Source: Alphaproteobacteria bacterium (lineage in GTDB: Bacteria > Pseudomonadota > Alphaproteobacteria > Sphingomonadales > Emcibacteraceae). From it: a DNA stretch of 12,040 nt. This document shows positions 1-6,543 of the stretch, in pieces. The notes under the pieces are model-generated. The model saw only the letters and a program-made list of their open reading frames with translations, was not told the DNA's origin and ran no database searches. Location of the stretch: the NCBI GenBank assembly GCA_030432815.1, contig JAUILB010000061.1, positions 1 to 12,040 on the forward strand, given 5' to 3'. Each line of letters begins with the position of its first letter. The first letter of the stretch is position 1. The position numbers were made by a program, and so were the translations under genes.

Positions 1-207
1 ATCCGGCTCATAACCTGTTAATGGTTGATTGGGATCGGAATTTACATAATAGGATCGGGGCGGTGTCGTTATCACCAAACCCACATGCAAGCGATCATCA
101 TCTTTACCTGCTTTCGCCTGATCTTCGGATACAACAGTTTGTGCCCATGATGACGTCTTCAATAAGGCAAATATAAGGGAAATCAGAAATAGGTTTTGCA
201 AGGGCAT
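1..207 (-). CDS. Exported protein of unknown function, N-terminal part only (3' end outside window)
   Basis: Sixty-nine codons run without a stop from an ATG at 207 to the window edge. The start is supported by a well-spaced ribosome binding site (CGGAGTGAGA directly before ATG). Residues 1-22 form a signal peptide: a short polar start, the hydrophobic stretch LFLISLIFALL, then a probable cut after SSWA. The mature start is acidic and polar (QTVVSEDQAKAGKDDD), followed by a beta-strand-like LHVGLVITT. It lies 22 bases downstream of the amidohydrolase gene on the same strand, so the two are probably co-transcribed. An outer-membrane beta-barrel such as the MipA/OmpV type is possible from this opening, but too little is visible to assign a family. 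Confidence 0.75.
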   Translation of the reverse strand, partial: MPLQNLFLISLIFALLKTSSWAQTVVSEDQAKAGKDDDRLHVGLVITTPPRSYYVNSDPNQPLTGYEPD

Positions 208-229
208 TCTCACTCCGGGCAATAGTAAT

Positions 230-1669
230 TTATTTGGTATAACGCGTTTGCGACCAAAAACCATCCGGAAGCTCAAGAAACTGTTCACCATTAATTCGCT
301 TAATCATTTTTTCGGTTTCCTTTTGTGCATCATTTAGAATATCACTTCCGTTAACACGCGTGGGTTTTTTCTGCTCGAGCAAAACCTCCCCATCGACGAT
401 CACGGTATCAACATCATTTCCGTTGGCGAAGCTAATCAATCTAAAAACCTCCATATTCATTGGGTGTAAATGTGGAGCATTAAAATCAACAAGGGTAATA
501 TCTGCTTTTTTTCCTACCTCGATTGATCCGATCTCATCGTCCATTCCGAGTGCTTTGGCCGCATCAATTGTTGCCATTTCAAGTGCTTTACCCGCAGGCA
601 TCACCGATGCGTCACGATAATGGGTGCGGTGATAATGCATTAGCTGTTGTATATGACGAAACATATCCGAGGAGCGATCCGGCGCAGTCGCATCAGACCC
701 CAATGCGACTGTTACCCCTGCTTTTATCAAATCTATTACCGGGCAATAGCCATAGATTGCAGCAACCGCAGACGGGTTGTGGGCAATACGGGTATTGGTC
801 TGTGCGCAAATGTTTATTTCTTCGTCGCTTAAGTTCGTTGCATGTGAAAGTAGGGCATCCGGTCCTAGTAGTCCAATTTCATGGGACCTTTTGACTGATC
901 CTCCGGTGTGTCCGTCCTGCGTAAAAATAAGGCGTGCTTCCTTGGATAATTCACGGGTAAGGCGAGCCTGTCTGATGGCTTCCATATAGTGGGAAGATGC
1001 CATCTGTTTTTCGTGTTCATCTCTTAGTACCGGATATATCATCGCGATCGAAATGCGCTCATTATTTTTCCGGTGCCATTTCGCGATTATTTTTTCACAG
1101 GTCTGAATTTGCGTGTCAAAGTTTATATTATAAATTTGTTGTTGATCATTATTCCATGTAGCATATGTAAGTGGATGCGGTGCGCGAGTTGGCCCGACAG
1201 CGACCATTGAACGGGTCCCGATAGAGCTAACACCCTGACAGTGCGCATCAGCATAGATTGGATCGTCTGTGCGCAGAATTGTATCCCCACCACCGAGCAA
1301 AGATACACCTGTGGTTACACCAAACCTGAGCCGCTCAAAAGCTGCAAGTCTCGCTTCCGCATACCAAAATTCCGGTGTTGATCCTAAAGTGTAAACTTTG
1401 CCACAAATTTTCTCCCAATCATCATTCATGGCCATTGTTTTAACTAGACCATGTCCCGCATGTGCATGGGTATCAATTAATCCCGGTATAGCAACTTTGT
1501 TTGTCGCATCAATGGTTTTTTTGGCACTGAATTTATCCAAGGTTTCTGAAGATGGCCCTACAGCTATAATCCGTCCATCATCAATGATAATTGCGCCTTT
1601 ATTTATAATCCTACGTTGATCATCAACTGTTACGATCACGCATCCAGAAATTATTAGTTCTACGTTCAA
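230..1669 (-). CDS. Amidohydrolase-superfamily metal-dependent hydrolase (MTA/SAH deaminase-like branch)
   Basis: This is a 479-residue cytoplasmic metallo-hydrolase of the class that includes methylthioadenosine/S-adenosylhomocysteine deaminases and TrzN/AtzB-type chlorohydrolases. Seen: an N-terminal composite-barrel segment (ELIISGCVIVTVDD), PGLIDTHAHAGHG with the HxH metal pair at 68 and 70, a His in TQDGHTGG at 254, a His in LLSHATNLSDEE at 276, AHNPSA near 297, the metal Asp in ALGSDATAPDRS at 326, and the C-terminal GSIEVGKKADITLVD typical of the superfamily. The HxxE motif that normally carries the catalytic Glu is not recognisable (HTGG here), so the substrate cannot be inferred. The start is a TTG preceded by GGGAGAAAACT. 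An in-frame ATG at 1747 would add 26 residues that do not look like family sequence and has no clear binding site. The gene leads a leftward pair with the exported protein at the window edge. Confidence 0.9.
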   Translation of the reverse strand: MNVELIISGCVIVTVDDQRRIINKGAIIIDDGRIIAVGPSSETLDKFSAKKTIDATNKVAIPGLIDTHAHAGHGLVKTMAMNDDWEKICGKVYTLGSTPEFWYAEARLAAFERLRFGVTTGVSLLGGGDTILRTDDPIYADAHCQGVSSIGTRSMVAVGPTRAPHPLTYATWNNDQQQIYNINFDTQIQTCEKIIAKWHRKNNERISIAMIYPVLRDEHEKQMASSHYMEAIRQARLTRELSKEARLIFTQDGHTGGSVKRSHEIGLLGPDALLSHATNLSDEEINICAQTNTRIAHNPSAVAAIYGYCPVIDLIKAGVTVALGSDATAPDRSSDMFRHIQQLMHYHRTHYRDASVMPAGKALEMATIDAAKALGMDDEIGSIEVGKKADITLVDFNAPHLHPMNMEVFRLISFANGNDVDTVIVDGEVLLEQKKPTRVNGSDILNDAQKETEKMIKRINGEQFLELPDGFWSQTRYTK

Positions 1670-2081
1670 AGTTTTCTCCCTATCCGAACTGTATAACTCA
1701 TTTTTCAAAATGTACAGATATGAAGGAAAGCTTCCTATAAATACCAAGCTATATGTTTATCGATATATTTCCTTTGGGAGATTGTTCGTAATAGTTATTT
1801 TTCAGGAGTTTAACCTAATACAAAATAACTTTGGTTTAGAGAATGGGATTAGAATACGCATTTCCAAAATAAGCTAAATATTTCAATGGGTATAAAAATT
1901 ATGATTGCAAGTTCGAGTCCTGTCAGGCCCACCATCCTATTTTCTACTTCTTGATATATAATCTATTTTTTAACCACTTCATCTACGGATAATGTATGTT
2001 TGGGAATATTGTCCTAACGGGATTGATTAAGCTGTTATATTTGCCATATATTTAACGTTAATTATAGATTGGACGTTTGTA
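1670..2081. other. 412-base AT-rich intergenic region holding a tRNA remnant
   Basis: This gap separates the divergent amidohydrolase and C92-hydrolase genes. It contains a 3' tRNA fragment (1905-1933) and otherwise AT-rich sequence with no supported gene. For the rightward gene, two weak sigma70-like pairs can be drawn. One is TTGATT at 2023 with ATATAT at 2046 (17-base spacer). The other is TTGCCA at 2041 with TATAGA at 2063 (16-base spacer), but it would leave almost no leader. No integrase or transposase fragment is visible. Confidence 0.5.
1905..1933 (+). other. 3' end of a tRNA gene (probably tRNA-Ile), likely attachment-site scar
   Basis: The segment reads as a T arm and acceptor end: GCAAG, the T loop TTCGAGT, CCTGT, then CAGGCCC, discriminator A and CCA. 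CAGGCCC with ACCA is the classic 3' acceptor strand of alphaproteobacterial tRNA-Ile(GAU), whose 5' strand is GGGCCTG. No GGGCCTG, D arm or anticodon arm occurs in the preceding 80 bases. The T stem has one mismatch (position 52 A against 62 C), so identity to an intact tRNA probably begins at the G just before TTCGAGT, near 1909. Such 3' fragments are typically made when an element integrates into a tRNA gene. With this orientation, the inserted DNA would lie to the left (lower coordinates). Confidence 0.65.
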
Positions 2082-2843
2082 ATGTTTAACTGGCTTAAAA
2101 CAAAGATTTCTAATGTCATCATTGGCTATCTGGAAAAAACGGTATGGATATATAGGCCATTTACACTTACGACTGCGGAAGTGCTTGTATCGCATCTTGA
2201 GCCCGGAGACATTCTGCTCGTAGAAGGGAACCAGCGCGTCAGCTCGATCATAAAATACCTTACTCAGTCAACATGGTCACACGCATGTTTATATGTCGGG
2301 GATGCTATCGGCACGAATGAAAAGGGTGAGATGCTCTCTTTGATTGAAGCGACTGCAAAGGGTGGTGTAAATGCTGTGCCGCTTAGCAAATACGATCATT
2401 TTAATAGCCGCATTTGTCGTCCAAGTGGATTAAACGAAATGGAGAAAAAGGAAGTTATTCAGTATGTGCTTTCTAAAATTGGATTACAATATGATATGAA
2501 AAACATTATTGACCTGATGCGGTATCTTTTCCCTTACCCGCCGGTTCCTGTTTTTTTCAGAAGACGTATGCTCGCGCTTGGCAGCGGTGATCCAACCAGA
2601 GCAATATGTTCTACATTAATTGCGCAGGCCTTCCAATCAGTGAAATATCCAATTTTACCAAGAATTGAACTTAGAAAGATTAAATCCGGTGATGCAACAT
2701 TTCAGGAAAAAGAAATATACCATATCAGGCATTACAGCTTGTTCACTCCACGCGATTTTGATGTGTCACCTTATTTTAAAATCATAAAACCAACGATAGA
2801 GAAAGGGTTTAATTACAAGGAAATAACCTGGGCGGATGATTAA
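2082..2843 (+). CDS. Permuted papain-like cysteine hydrolase, YiiX/YebB-like (NlpC/P60 superfamily, C92 type)
   Basis: This 253-residue protein belongs to the circularly permuted papain-fold amidases, which cleave amide bonds in peptides or act on lipid-linked substrates. Seen: LEPGDILLVEG at 39-49 (family opening), the catalytic His in STWSHACLYVG at 67, a Glu in SLIEATAKGGV at 89, the IGLQYDMKN segment at 133-141, and the putative nucleophile Cys in RAICSTLIAQAF at 176. The Cys lying after the His is the permuted order. The first 30 residues (MFNWLKTKISNVIIGYLEKT) are amphipathic, with no clear cleavage site, and may associate with membrane. The ATG has only a weak upstream GGA. It stands alone between the tRNA remnant and a convergent regulator, so context gives no substrate. 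Confidence 0.85.
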   Translation: MFNWLKTKISNVIIGYLEKTVWIYRPFTLTTAEVLVSHLEPGDILLVEGNQRVSSIIKYLTQSTWSHACLYVGDAIGTNEKGEMLSLIEATAKGGVNAVPLSKYDHFNSRICRPSGLNEMEKKEVIQYVLSKIGLQYDMKNIIDLMRYLFPYPPVPVFFRRRMLALGSGDPTRAICSTLIAQAFQSVKYPILPRIELRKIKSGDATFQEKEIYHIRHYSLFTPRDFDVSPYFKIIKPTIEKGFNYKEITWADD

Positions 2844-2914
2844 TGCGTATATTGTACTGTCATATCTATTGGATTGTTACCACCTTCATTATTAATGATT
2901 AAAACCAAAAAAAT

Positions 2915-3316
2915 TCAGGAACCTTTGCTCATAGATTTCACAAGATTATATAGGTTTCTGCGTACGCCTTCGTTATCAATACTATAATAATTTCTAACTA
3001 AATTTAATGTTTCCTTGCGGGACATATTATTGTCATTGATATCATTCCCAAGTTGATCAAGTGTTTCTGCAAAACTGTCACTAACATCATTTGGCATGTC
3101 ATCGAAAAAGAAAGAAACAGGCACACCAAGAATTTTGGATATCCTGTAAAGGCGGCTTGACCCTATTCGGTTGGCACCCTGCTCATATTTTTGAACTTGC
3201 TGAAATGTTATATTTAGCGCGTTTCCCAAATCAGTTTGCGTCATACCCACGATCATTCTGCGAAGGCGTACTCTTTTGCCAACATGTACATCAACCGGGT
3301 CTGGAATGGATTTCAT
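2915..3316 (-). CDS. XRE/Cro-CI family transcriptional regulator
   Basis: This is a 133-residue DNA-binding protein. The lambda-repressor-like helix-turn-helix spans about residues 14-70: VGKRVRLRRMIVGM, then MTQTDLGNAL (helix 2) and ITFQQVQKYEQGANR (recognition helix region), ending with ILGVPVSFFFDDM. This exact style of opening (PDPVDVHVGKRVRLRR) is very common in alphaproteobacteria, usually as a chromosomal regulator rather than a phage repressor. The C-terminal 60 residues are polar and probably helical, suited to dimerisation (NMSRKETLNLVRNYYSI). The ATG has a good binding site (GAGGACAGTATT before it). The gene converges with the C92 hydrolase across 71 bases. Upstream lie a TTGAAA/TAAGAT promoter and an inverted repeat, which suggest autoregulation. 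Confidence 0.92.
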   Translation of the reverse strand: MKSIPDPVDVHVGKRVRLRRMIVGMTQTDLGNALNITFQQVQKYEQGANRIGSSRLYRISKILGVPVSFFFDDMPNDVSDSFAETLDQLGNDINDNNMSRKETLNLVRNYYSIDNEGVRRNLYNLVKSMSKGS

Positions 3317-3325
3317 AATACTGTC

Positions 3326-3342
3326 CTCATACTTTTAATGAG
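3326..3342. promoter_or_regulatory. Perfect inverted repeat CTCAT-N7-ATGAG, candidate autoregulatory operator
   Basis: The sequence CTCATACTTTTAATGAG is a 5+5 perfect dyad with a 7-base centre, located between the candidate -10 box and the start codon of the XRE gene. On the minus strand one arm (ATGAG) runs straight into the ribosome binding site GAGGA. It could therefore act as an operator for the regulator itself, or as a small RNA hairpin covering the binding site. A 5-base arm is short, so chance cannot be excluded. Confidence 0.4.
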
Positions 3343-3704
3343 TGATCTTATTAATTTTAGAACTTTATTTCAATAAATTAGCAAAATCTTGTCAGCATAT
3401 CATATCAAAAATATTTAAATCAATTATCTGTTACGAAATAATGATAAGAATATTGGTTCTAAGGTAATGTAACTAAACATTTTTAATTGATGTTAAAGTT
3501 TAAGGGCGTAATGAATAGATGCTTAAACAAATTAGGTTTTAATTGAGATTTTTAACAAAGAAATACGTAAATCCGCCTTGTTTTTTGTTTCAGACTCATA
3601 AATTTAACAAATTTTTCATTATGACCAATGAGGATATGAGATTATTGTAATGGATATATAAAGAATTTTTTTACGATATGGAAAACCGAGTTAAGGAATA
3701 GAAT
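3343..3704. other. AT-rich intergenic region between divergent XRE and PhoX genes
   Basis: Apart from the XRE promoter and operator candidates, about 330 bases hold no convincing gene. Two tiny reading frames exist (11 codons at 3511 with AAGGGCGTA before it, and 9 codons at 3621), but neither has support beyond a start and a stop. No recognisable Pho box (two CTGTCAT-like repeats 11 bases apart) precedes the PhoX gene. TATATA near 3655 is a possible -10 for PhoX. Confidence 0.4.
3345..3373 (-). promoter_or_regulatory. Candidate sigma70-type promoter of the XRE regulator
   Basis: On the minus strand, TTGAAA (3373-3368) and TAAGAT (3350-3345) are separated by exactly 17 bases. This would give a leader of roughly 20-25 bases to the ATG at 3316. 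The surroundings are AT-rich, so chance matches are possible. Confidence 0.45.
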
Positions 3705-5066
3705 GTGCGATTGAACCGTAGGAAATTTGTGACTGGTGCAAGCGCATTGGCGTTTGCAGGGCTGGTAAATAACCGCGCACTTTCAGCGACACGTAATGTT
3801 ACTGTAAATGGCTATGGTCCCTTAAAAATGGCCCCAACTGCTATATTGGATCTACCGGACGGATTTAAATATAAAGTGATCTCAAGAATGGGCGATGTCA
3901 TGAATGATGGTGTCCAGGTACCGGACAAAGCAGATGGAATGGGATGTTTTGCTTATGAAGGTAGCAAGGTAATTTTGGTTCGTAATCATGAAACGTGGAA
4001 GCAGTCGCACGCGCCGGGGCAATATATGAAACAGGAACAGCTGCGCCCATTTGCGTATGATGTATCCGAAGATGGTATGGTACTTCCGGGAGGAACAACG
4101 ACTATTATATATGATCTGGAAACTCAGGAAAGAGTTAGGGAATTTTATAGTCTTGTTGGAACTGCGGTTAATTGTGCAGGCGGTAAAACACCTTGGGGCA
4201 GTTGGCTGACATGTGAAGAGACCCTTATGAAGGCCGGCGATGGCGTTCTAAAAGATCATGGATGGGTATTTGAAGTGCCAGCATCCGCAACCGGATTGAT
4301 TGAACCGGTACCACTTAAGGCTATGGGAAGATTTAACCATGAAGCTGCTGCAGTTGACCCGAAAACAGGCATTGTTTATCTGACGGAAGATAGGCCAAAC
4401 GGTCTTTTTTATCGTTTTATTCCGAATGTTTATGGTGAACTGGAGAAAGGCGGTAAATTACAGGCACTTGGTATCAAAGGGCGAGCATTTGGTTTTGATA
4501 GCCGCAATTGGAGCAAAAAATTTATGAAACCCGGTAGCTGGTTGGATGCTGCATGGGTTGATCTTGAGGATATCGAAAGCCCGAATGACGATTTGCGTAT
4601 AAGAGGTTTTATAAGTGGTGCAGCAATATTTGCACGCGGCGAAGGCATTCACTGGGGAGATGGGGAGCTTTATTTCTGCTGTTCTACGGGGGGTGCCGAA
4701 CAAATAGGTCAGGTTATGCGTTATGTCCCTTCAGCCGATGAGGGCACCAGCGAAGAAAATAATAACCCGGGCCGACTGCAATTATTTTTTGAGTCAACTG
4801 ATAAAAGTACATTCGGGCTTGGGGATAATATTGTTGTGGCACCGAATGGTCATTTGATTATTTGTGAAGATCATTATGATAGCACAATCAATTATATTCG
4901 CGGCATAACACCCGAAGGTGCGGTATATAATATTGCGCGGGTAAATGTTGATAGTGAAACTGCGGGGGCCTGTTTTTCTCCGGATGGAAGCACGCTGTTT
5001 GTCAATGTGCAAAACCCAACGACTACATTGGCGATCACTGGCCCTTGGGATAATTTCTCAATCTAG
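3705..5066 (+). CDS. PhoX-family (DUF839) exported phosphatase-like protein with Tat-type signal
   Basis: This 453-residue protein belongs to the PhoX/DUF839 family, metal-dependent periplasmic alkaline phosphatases (calcium and iron in characterised PhoX) that release phosphate from organic esters. Seen: a twin-arginine signal (NRRKFVTGASALAFAGL, residues 4-20), KADGMGCFAYEG at 75-86, LVRNHE at 91-96, the conserved VNCAGGKTPWGSWLTCEE at 155-172, GRFNHEAAAVDPKTG near 208-222, YLTEDR at 225-230, FARGEGIHW near 309-317, VVAPNGHLIICEDH near 377-390, and the family ending FSPDGSTLFVNVQNPTTTLAITGPW. Cys157 and the acidic residues around it match the metal site region. The start is a GTG behind AAGGAATAGAAT. 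Many DUF839 proteins are uncharacterised, so phosphatase activity is inferred. It converges on the next gene with a 5-base gap. Confidence 0.9.
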   Translation: MRLNRRKFVTGASALAFAGLVNNRALSATRNVTVNGYGPLKMAPTAILDLPDGFKYKVISRMGDVMNDGVQVPDKADGMGCFAYEGSKVILVRNHETWKQSHAPGQYMKQEQLRPFAYDVSEDGMVLPGGTTTIIYDLETQERVREFYSLVGTAVNCAGGKTPWGSWLTCEETLMKAGDGVLKDHGWVFEVPASATGLIEPVPLKAMGRFNHEAAAVDPKTGIVYLTEDRPNGLFYRFIPNVYGELEKGGKLQALGIKGRAFGFDSRNWSKKFMKPGSWLDAAWVDLEDIESPNDDLRIRGFISGAAIFARGEGIHWGDGELYFCCSTGGAEQIGQVMRYVPSADEGTSEENNNPGRLQLFFESTDKSTFGLGDNIVVAPNGHLIICEDHYDSTINYIRGITPEGAVYNIARVNVDSETAGACFSPDGSTLFVNVQNPTTTLAITGPWDNFSI

Positions 5067-5071
5067 TGAGG

Positions 5072-5563
5072 TCATTCCATCCGTGTATAGCTGATTTGCC
5101 ATAGGTTATTCCAGTTTTCACCGCCGTCCTGCGTACCCATCCATGTCCAGGTAAAGCTGTCTTTTTTAATATCGGAAAAAACCATTCTTAATTGTGCGTT
5201 GGGCTTAGAAGCATCCGGAACTGTATGGAAAATATAATTATCTCCATCATAATACCCTTTTAAATCAAGATACCCGTTTTGTTCATCGATCCAGGTCTGA
5301 CGCCACATTTTATCAACCTGACTATAACTTGAGACACTCATACCTAAAAGGTTTGAGCCTCTAAAATCTTCACGGATCAGGCATCCATTATATTCTTTGG
5401 TAATTTCATTGGTGCCCGAGCCGCCTTCCCAGACGGCATCCCATTTTCCTACCCAGAAATCAAGATCATCATGAACGTCACTATCACACGCTGGTACCTG
5501 CTCCTGTGCCTGGGCGAATAATGGTATTAATAATGATGCTATCATCGATAGAATTCTTATCAT
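5072..5563 (-). CDS. Small exported protein, DUF1579/lipocalin-like fold
   Basis: This is a 163-residue exported protein. Residues 1-19 are a signal peptide (MIRILSMIASLLIPLFAQA, cut before QEQ). The mature part begins with DDLDFWVGKWDAVWEGG near 31-47 and continues with alternating strands: NGCLIREDFRG, MWRQTWIDEQNGYLDLKGYYDGD, then SFTWTWMGTQDGGENWNNLWQISYTR. The DFWVGKWD opening and W-rich strands resemble the DUF1579-like, lipocalin-type beta-barrel proteins that may bind small hydrophobic ligands. The match is by pattern only. A GGGG at the right distance is a weak binding site for the ATG. Two Cys (in PACDSD and NGCLI) could form a disulfide in the periplasm. It is convergent with PhoX and divergent from the deformylase homologue. 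Confidence 0.75.
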   Translation of the reverse strand: MIRILSMIASLLIPLFAQAQEQVPACDSDVHDDLDFWVGKWDAVWEGGSGTNEITKEYNGCLIREDFRGSNLLGMSVSSYSQVDKMWRQTWIDEQNGYLDLKGYYDGDNYIFHTVPDASKPNAQLRMVFSDIKKDSFTWTWMGTQDGGENWNNLWQISYTRME

Positions 5564-5658
5564 GTTAGCGATGCCCCTTTTTTGATAGGTATTTCTTAAA
5601 ATGAAGTTTAGCGTATATTATTCTGATGAGACAAATCAACATAATGTGATTGAACGGA

Positions 5659-6162
5659 ATGATGGACGTTAAACTTATTTACGGGCCTGACCCTATATTT
5701 TCTAAAGTTTGTGAACGGGTTGGGAAAATTGATAAAGATGTAGTGGAACTTTGTAATCAATTAAAAGATTTGCTCTACCGTGAAAATGCTGTTGGTGTTG
5801 CGGCACCGATGATTGGCTTTCTTAAGCAAATAATTGCTATTGATCTTAGGGAGAGTGATGAGAATAACCTTATTATTATGATTAATCCGCGTATAAAGTA
5901 TAAGTCGGATGAAACACAAATATTTGAAGAAGCATCAATATGTTTTCCGGGAATTTCGGCCAAGGTTGAACGACCGAAAAACATTACTGTAGATTTTTTG
6001 ACCACAGAAGGAAAGGCAACCTCCCTTGAGGCAGAAGGGTATCTTGCTACTGTTATTCAACATGAAATGGATTATTTAGCGGGGCGAACATATCTTGATT
6101 TATTATCGCCCGTAAAACGAAAAATGCTGCTTAAAAAAGCAACGAAATTTAAGAAGCCGTAA
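5659..6162 (+). CDS. Peptide deformylase homologue with altered metal site
   Basis: This 167-residue protein has the full length and fold pattern of peptide deformylases, which remove the formyl group from nascent N-terminal Met using a metal held by Cys, His and His. All three signature motifs are recognisable but changed. Motif 1 reads GVAAPM (usual GLAAPQ; Gln to Met) at 46-51. Motif 2 reads EASICFPG (usual EGCLSVPG) at 91-98, putting Ser93 where the metal Cys belongs, with a Cys two residues later. Motif 3 reads QHEMDYLAG (usual QHExDHLxG) at 134-142, keeping His135 and Glu136 but with Tyr139 for the second His. A canonical metal site is therefore not formed. Start choice is uncertain: TTG 5650, ATG 5659 and ATG 5662 are all in frame, and none has a good binding site. 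It is probably a paralogue, not the essential def. Confidence 0.85.
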   Translation: MMDVKLIYGPDPIFSKVCERVGKIDKDVVELCNQLKDLLYRENAVGVAAPMIGFLKQIIAIDLRESDENNLIIMINPRIKYKSDETQIFEEASICFPGISAKVERPKNITVDFLTTEGKATSLEAEGYLATVIQHEMDYLAGRTYLDLLSPVKRKMLLKKATKFKKP

Positions 6163-6174
6163 AATCATGCTCAC

Positions 6175-6543
6175 TTAATTTCTTTGCTCAAGTCCCAACA
6201 CAATAACGAAAAAAGTAATAATAAAAATAATTGAGACGGTCATAAAAGGTGTCTGCATTTCATTGGTATTATTAAATGTATTAAGGATTTCCGTGCGTCC
6301 GGCAATTATTTGTTCAGTAAACCATTTCCAGGGTGTGGCAAACAGAAATATCACAATGGATATGGCGTAAGTCGAAAATAATATTATTTTGCGCTGAAAC
6401 CGTACTTTTGAATAGTCAGCGTCGACCTGATCCATAACCTTGCTCACGAAATCATCCTCAGCGATATAAGGTTCAGACTTTAATTGCTTCTCGAGCCATT
6501 TTTCATTTTCAGGGTTCATTTTATTTTCCAACATTTTTAACAT
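6175..6543 (-). CDS. Two-TM membrane protein, putative anti-sigma factor of the adjacent ECF sigma
   Basis: This 122-residue protein has a charged cytoplasmic N-terminus containing WLEKQLKSEPYIAEDDFVSKVMDQVD (about 16-41, in two parts WLEKQLKSEP and EDDFVSKVMDQVD) and two membrane segments, about 52-71 and 99-118. No HxxxCxxC zinc anti-sigma motif is present. The DDFVSKVM element resembles short segments seen in proteins encoded next to ECF sigma genes. Its ATG overlaps the sigma stop (ATGTTAA), indicating translational coupling. A second possible start at 6519 (Met9, behind TTGGAAAATAAA) has a somewhat better binding site. It is the last gene of the DUF6249-sigma operon, and converges on the deformylase homologue with a 12-base gap. 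The anti-sigma role is inferred from position, membrane topology and coupling. Confidence 0.75.
   Translation of the reverse strand: MLKMLENKMNPENEKWLEKQLKSEPYIAEDDFVSKVMDQVDADYSKVRFQRKIILFSTYAISIVIFLFATPWKWFTEQIIAGRTEILNTFNNTNEMQTPFMTVSIIFIITFFVIVLGLEQRN

Noticed and set aside
523..989. Rightward reading frames of 60-120 codons inside the amidohydrolase gene
   Set aside because: They lie antisense to a gene with clear family motifs, show no recognisable domain and lack binding sites; they are shadow frames.
1858..1933. A complete tRNA gene ending at 1933
   Set aside because: Only the T arm and 3' acceptor strand fit. There is no GGGCCTG 5' strand, D arm or anticodon arm in the required interval, and the T stem has a mismatch.
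3091..3318. 75-codon rightward frame opposite the XRE gene
   Set aside because: Complementary to the helix-turn-helix coding sequence; composition is not protein-like and there is no binding site.
3511..3546. 11-codon frame (MNRCLNKLGFN) with AAGGGCGTA before its ATG
   Set aside because: A binding-site-like sequence is present, but so short a frame in AT-rich DNA is expected by chance; no attenuator hairpins or coupling to PhoX are visible.
3390..3704. Pho box upstream of the PhoX gene
   Set aside because: Searched for two CTGTCAT-like repeats 11 bases apart; only an isolated CTTGTCA near 3389 is present, with no second repeat.
6175..6543. Classic zinc-binding anti-sigma (HxxxCxxC) in the gene after the ECF sigma
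   Set aside because: The protein contains no Cys and no such motif; the anti-sigma proposal rests on position and topology only.
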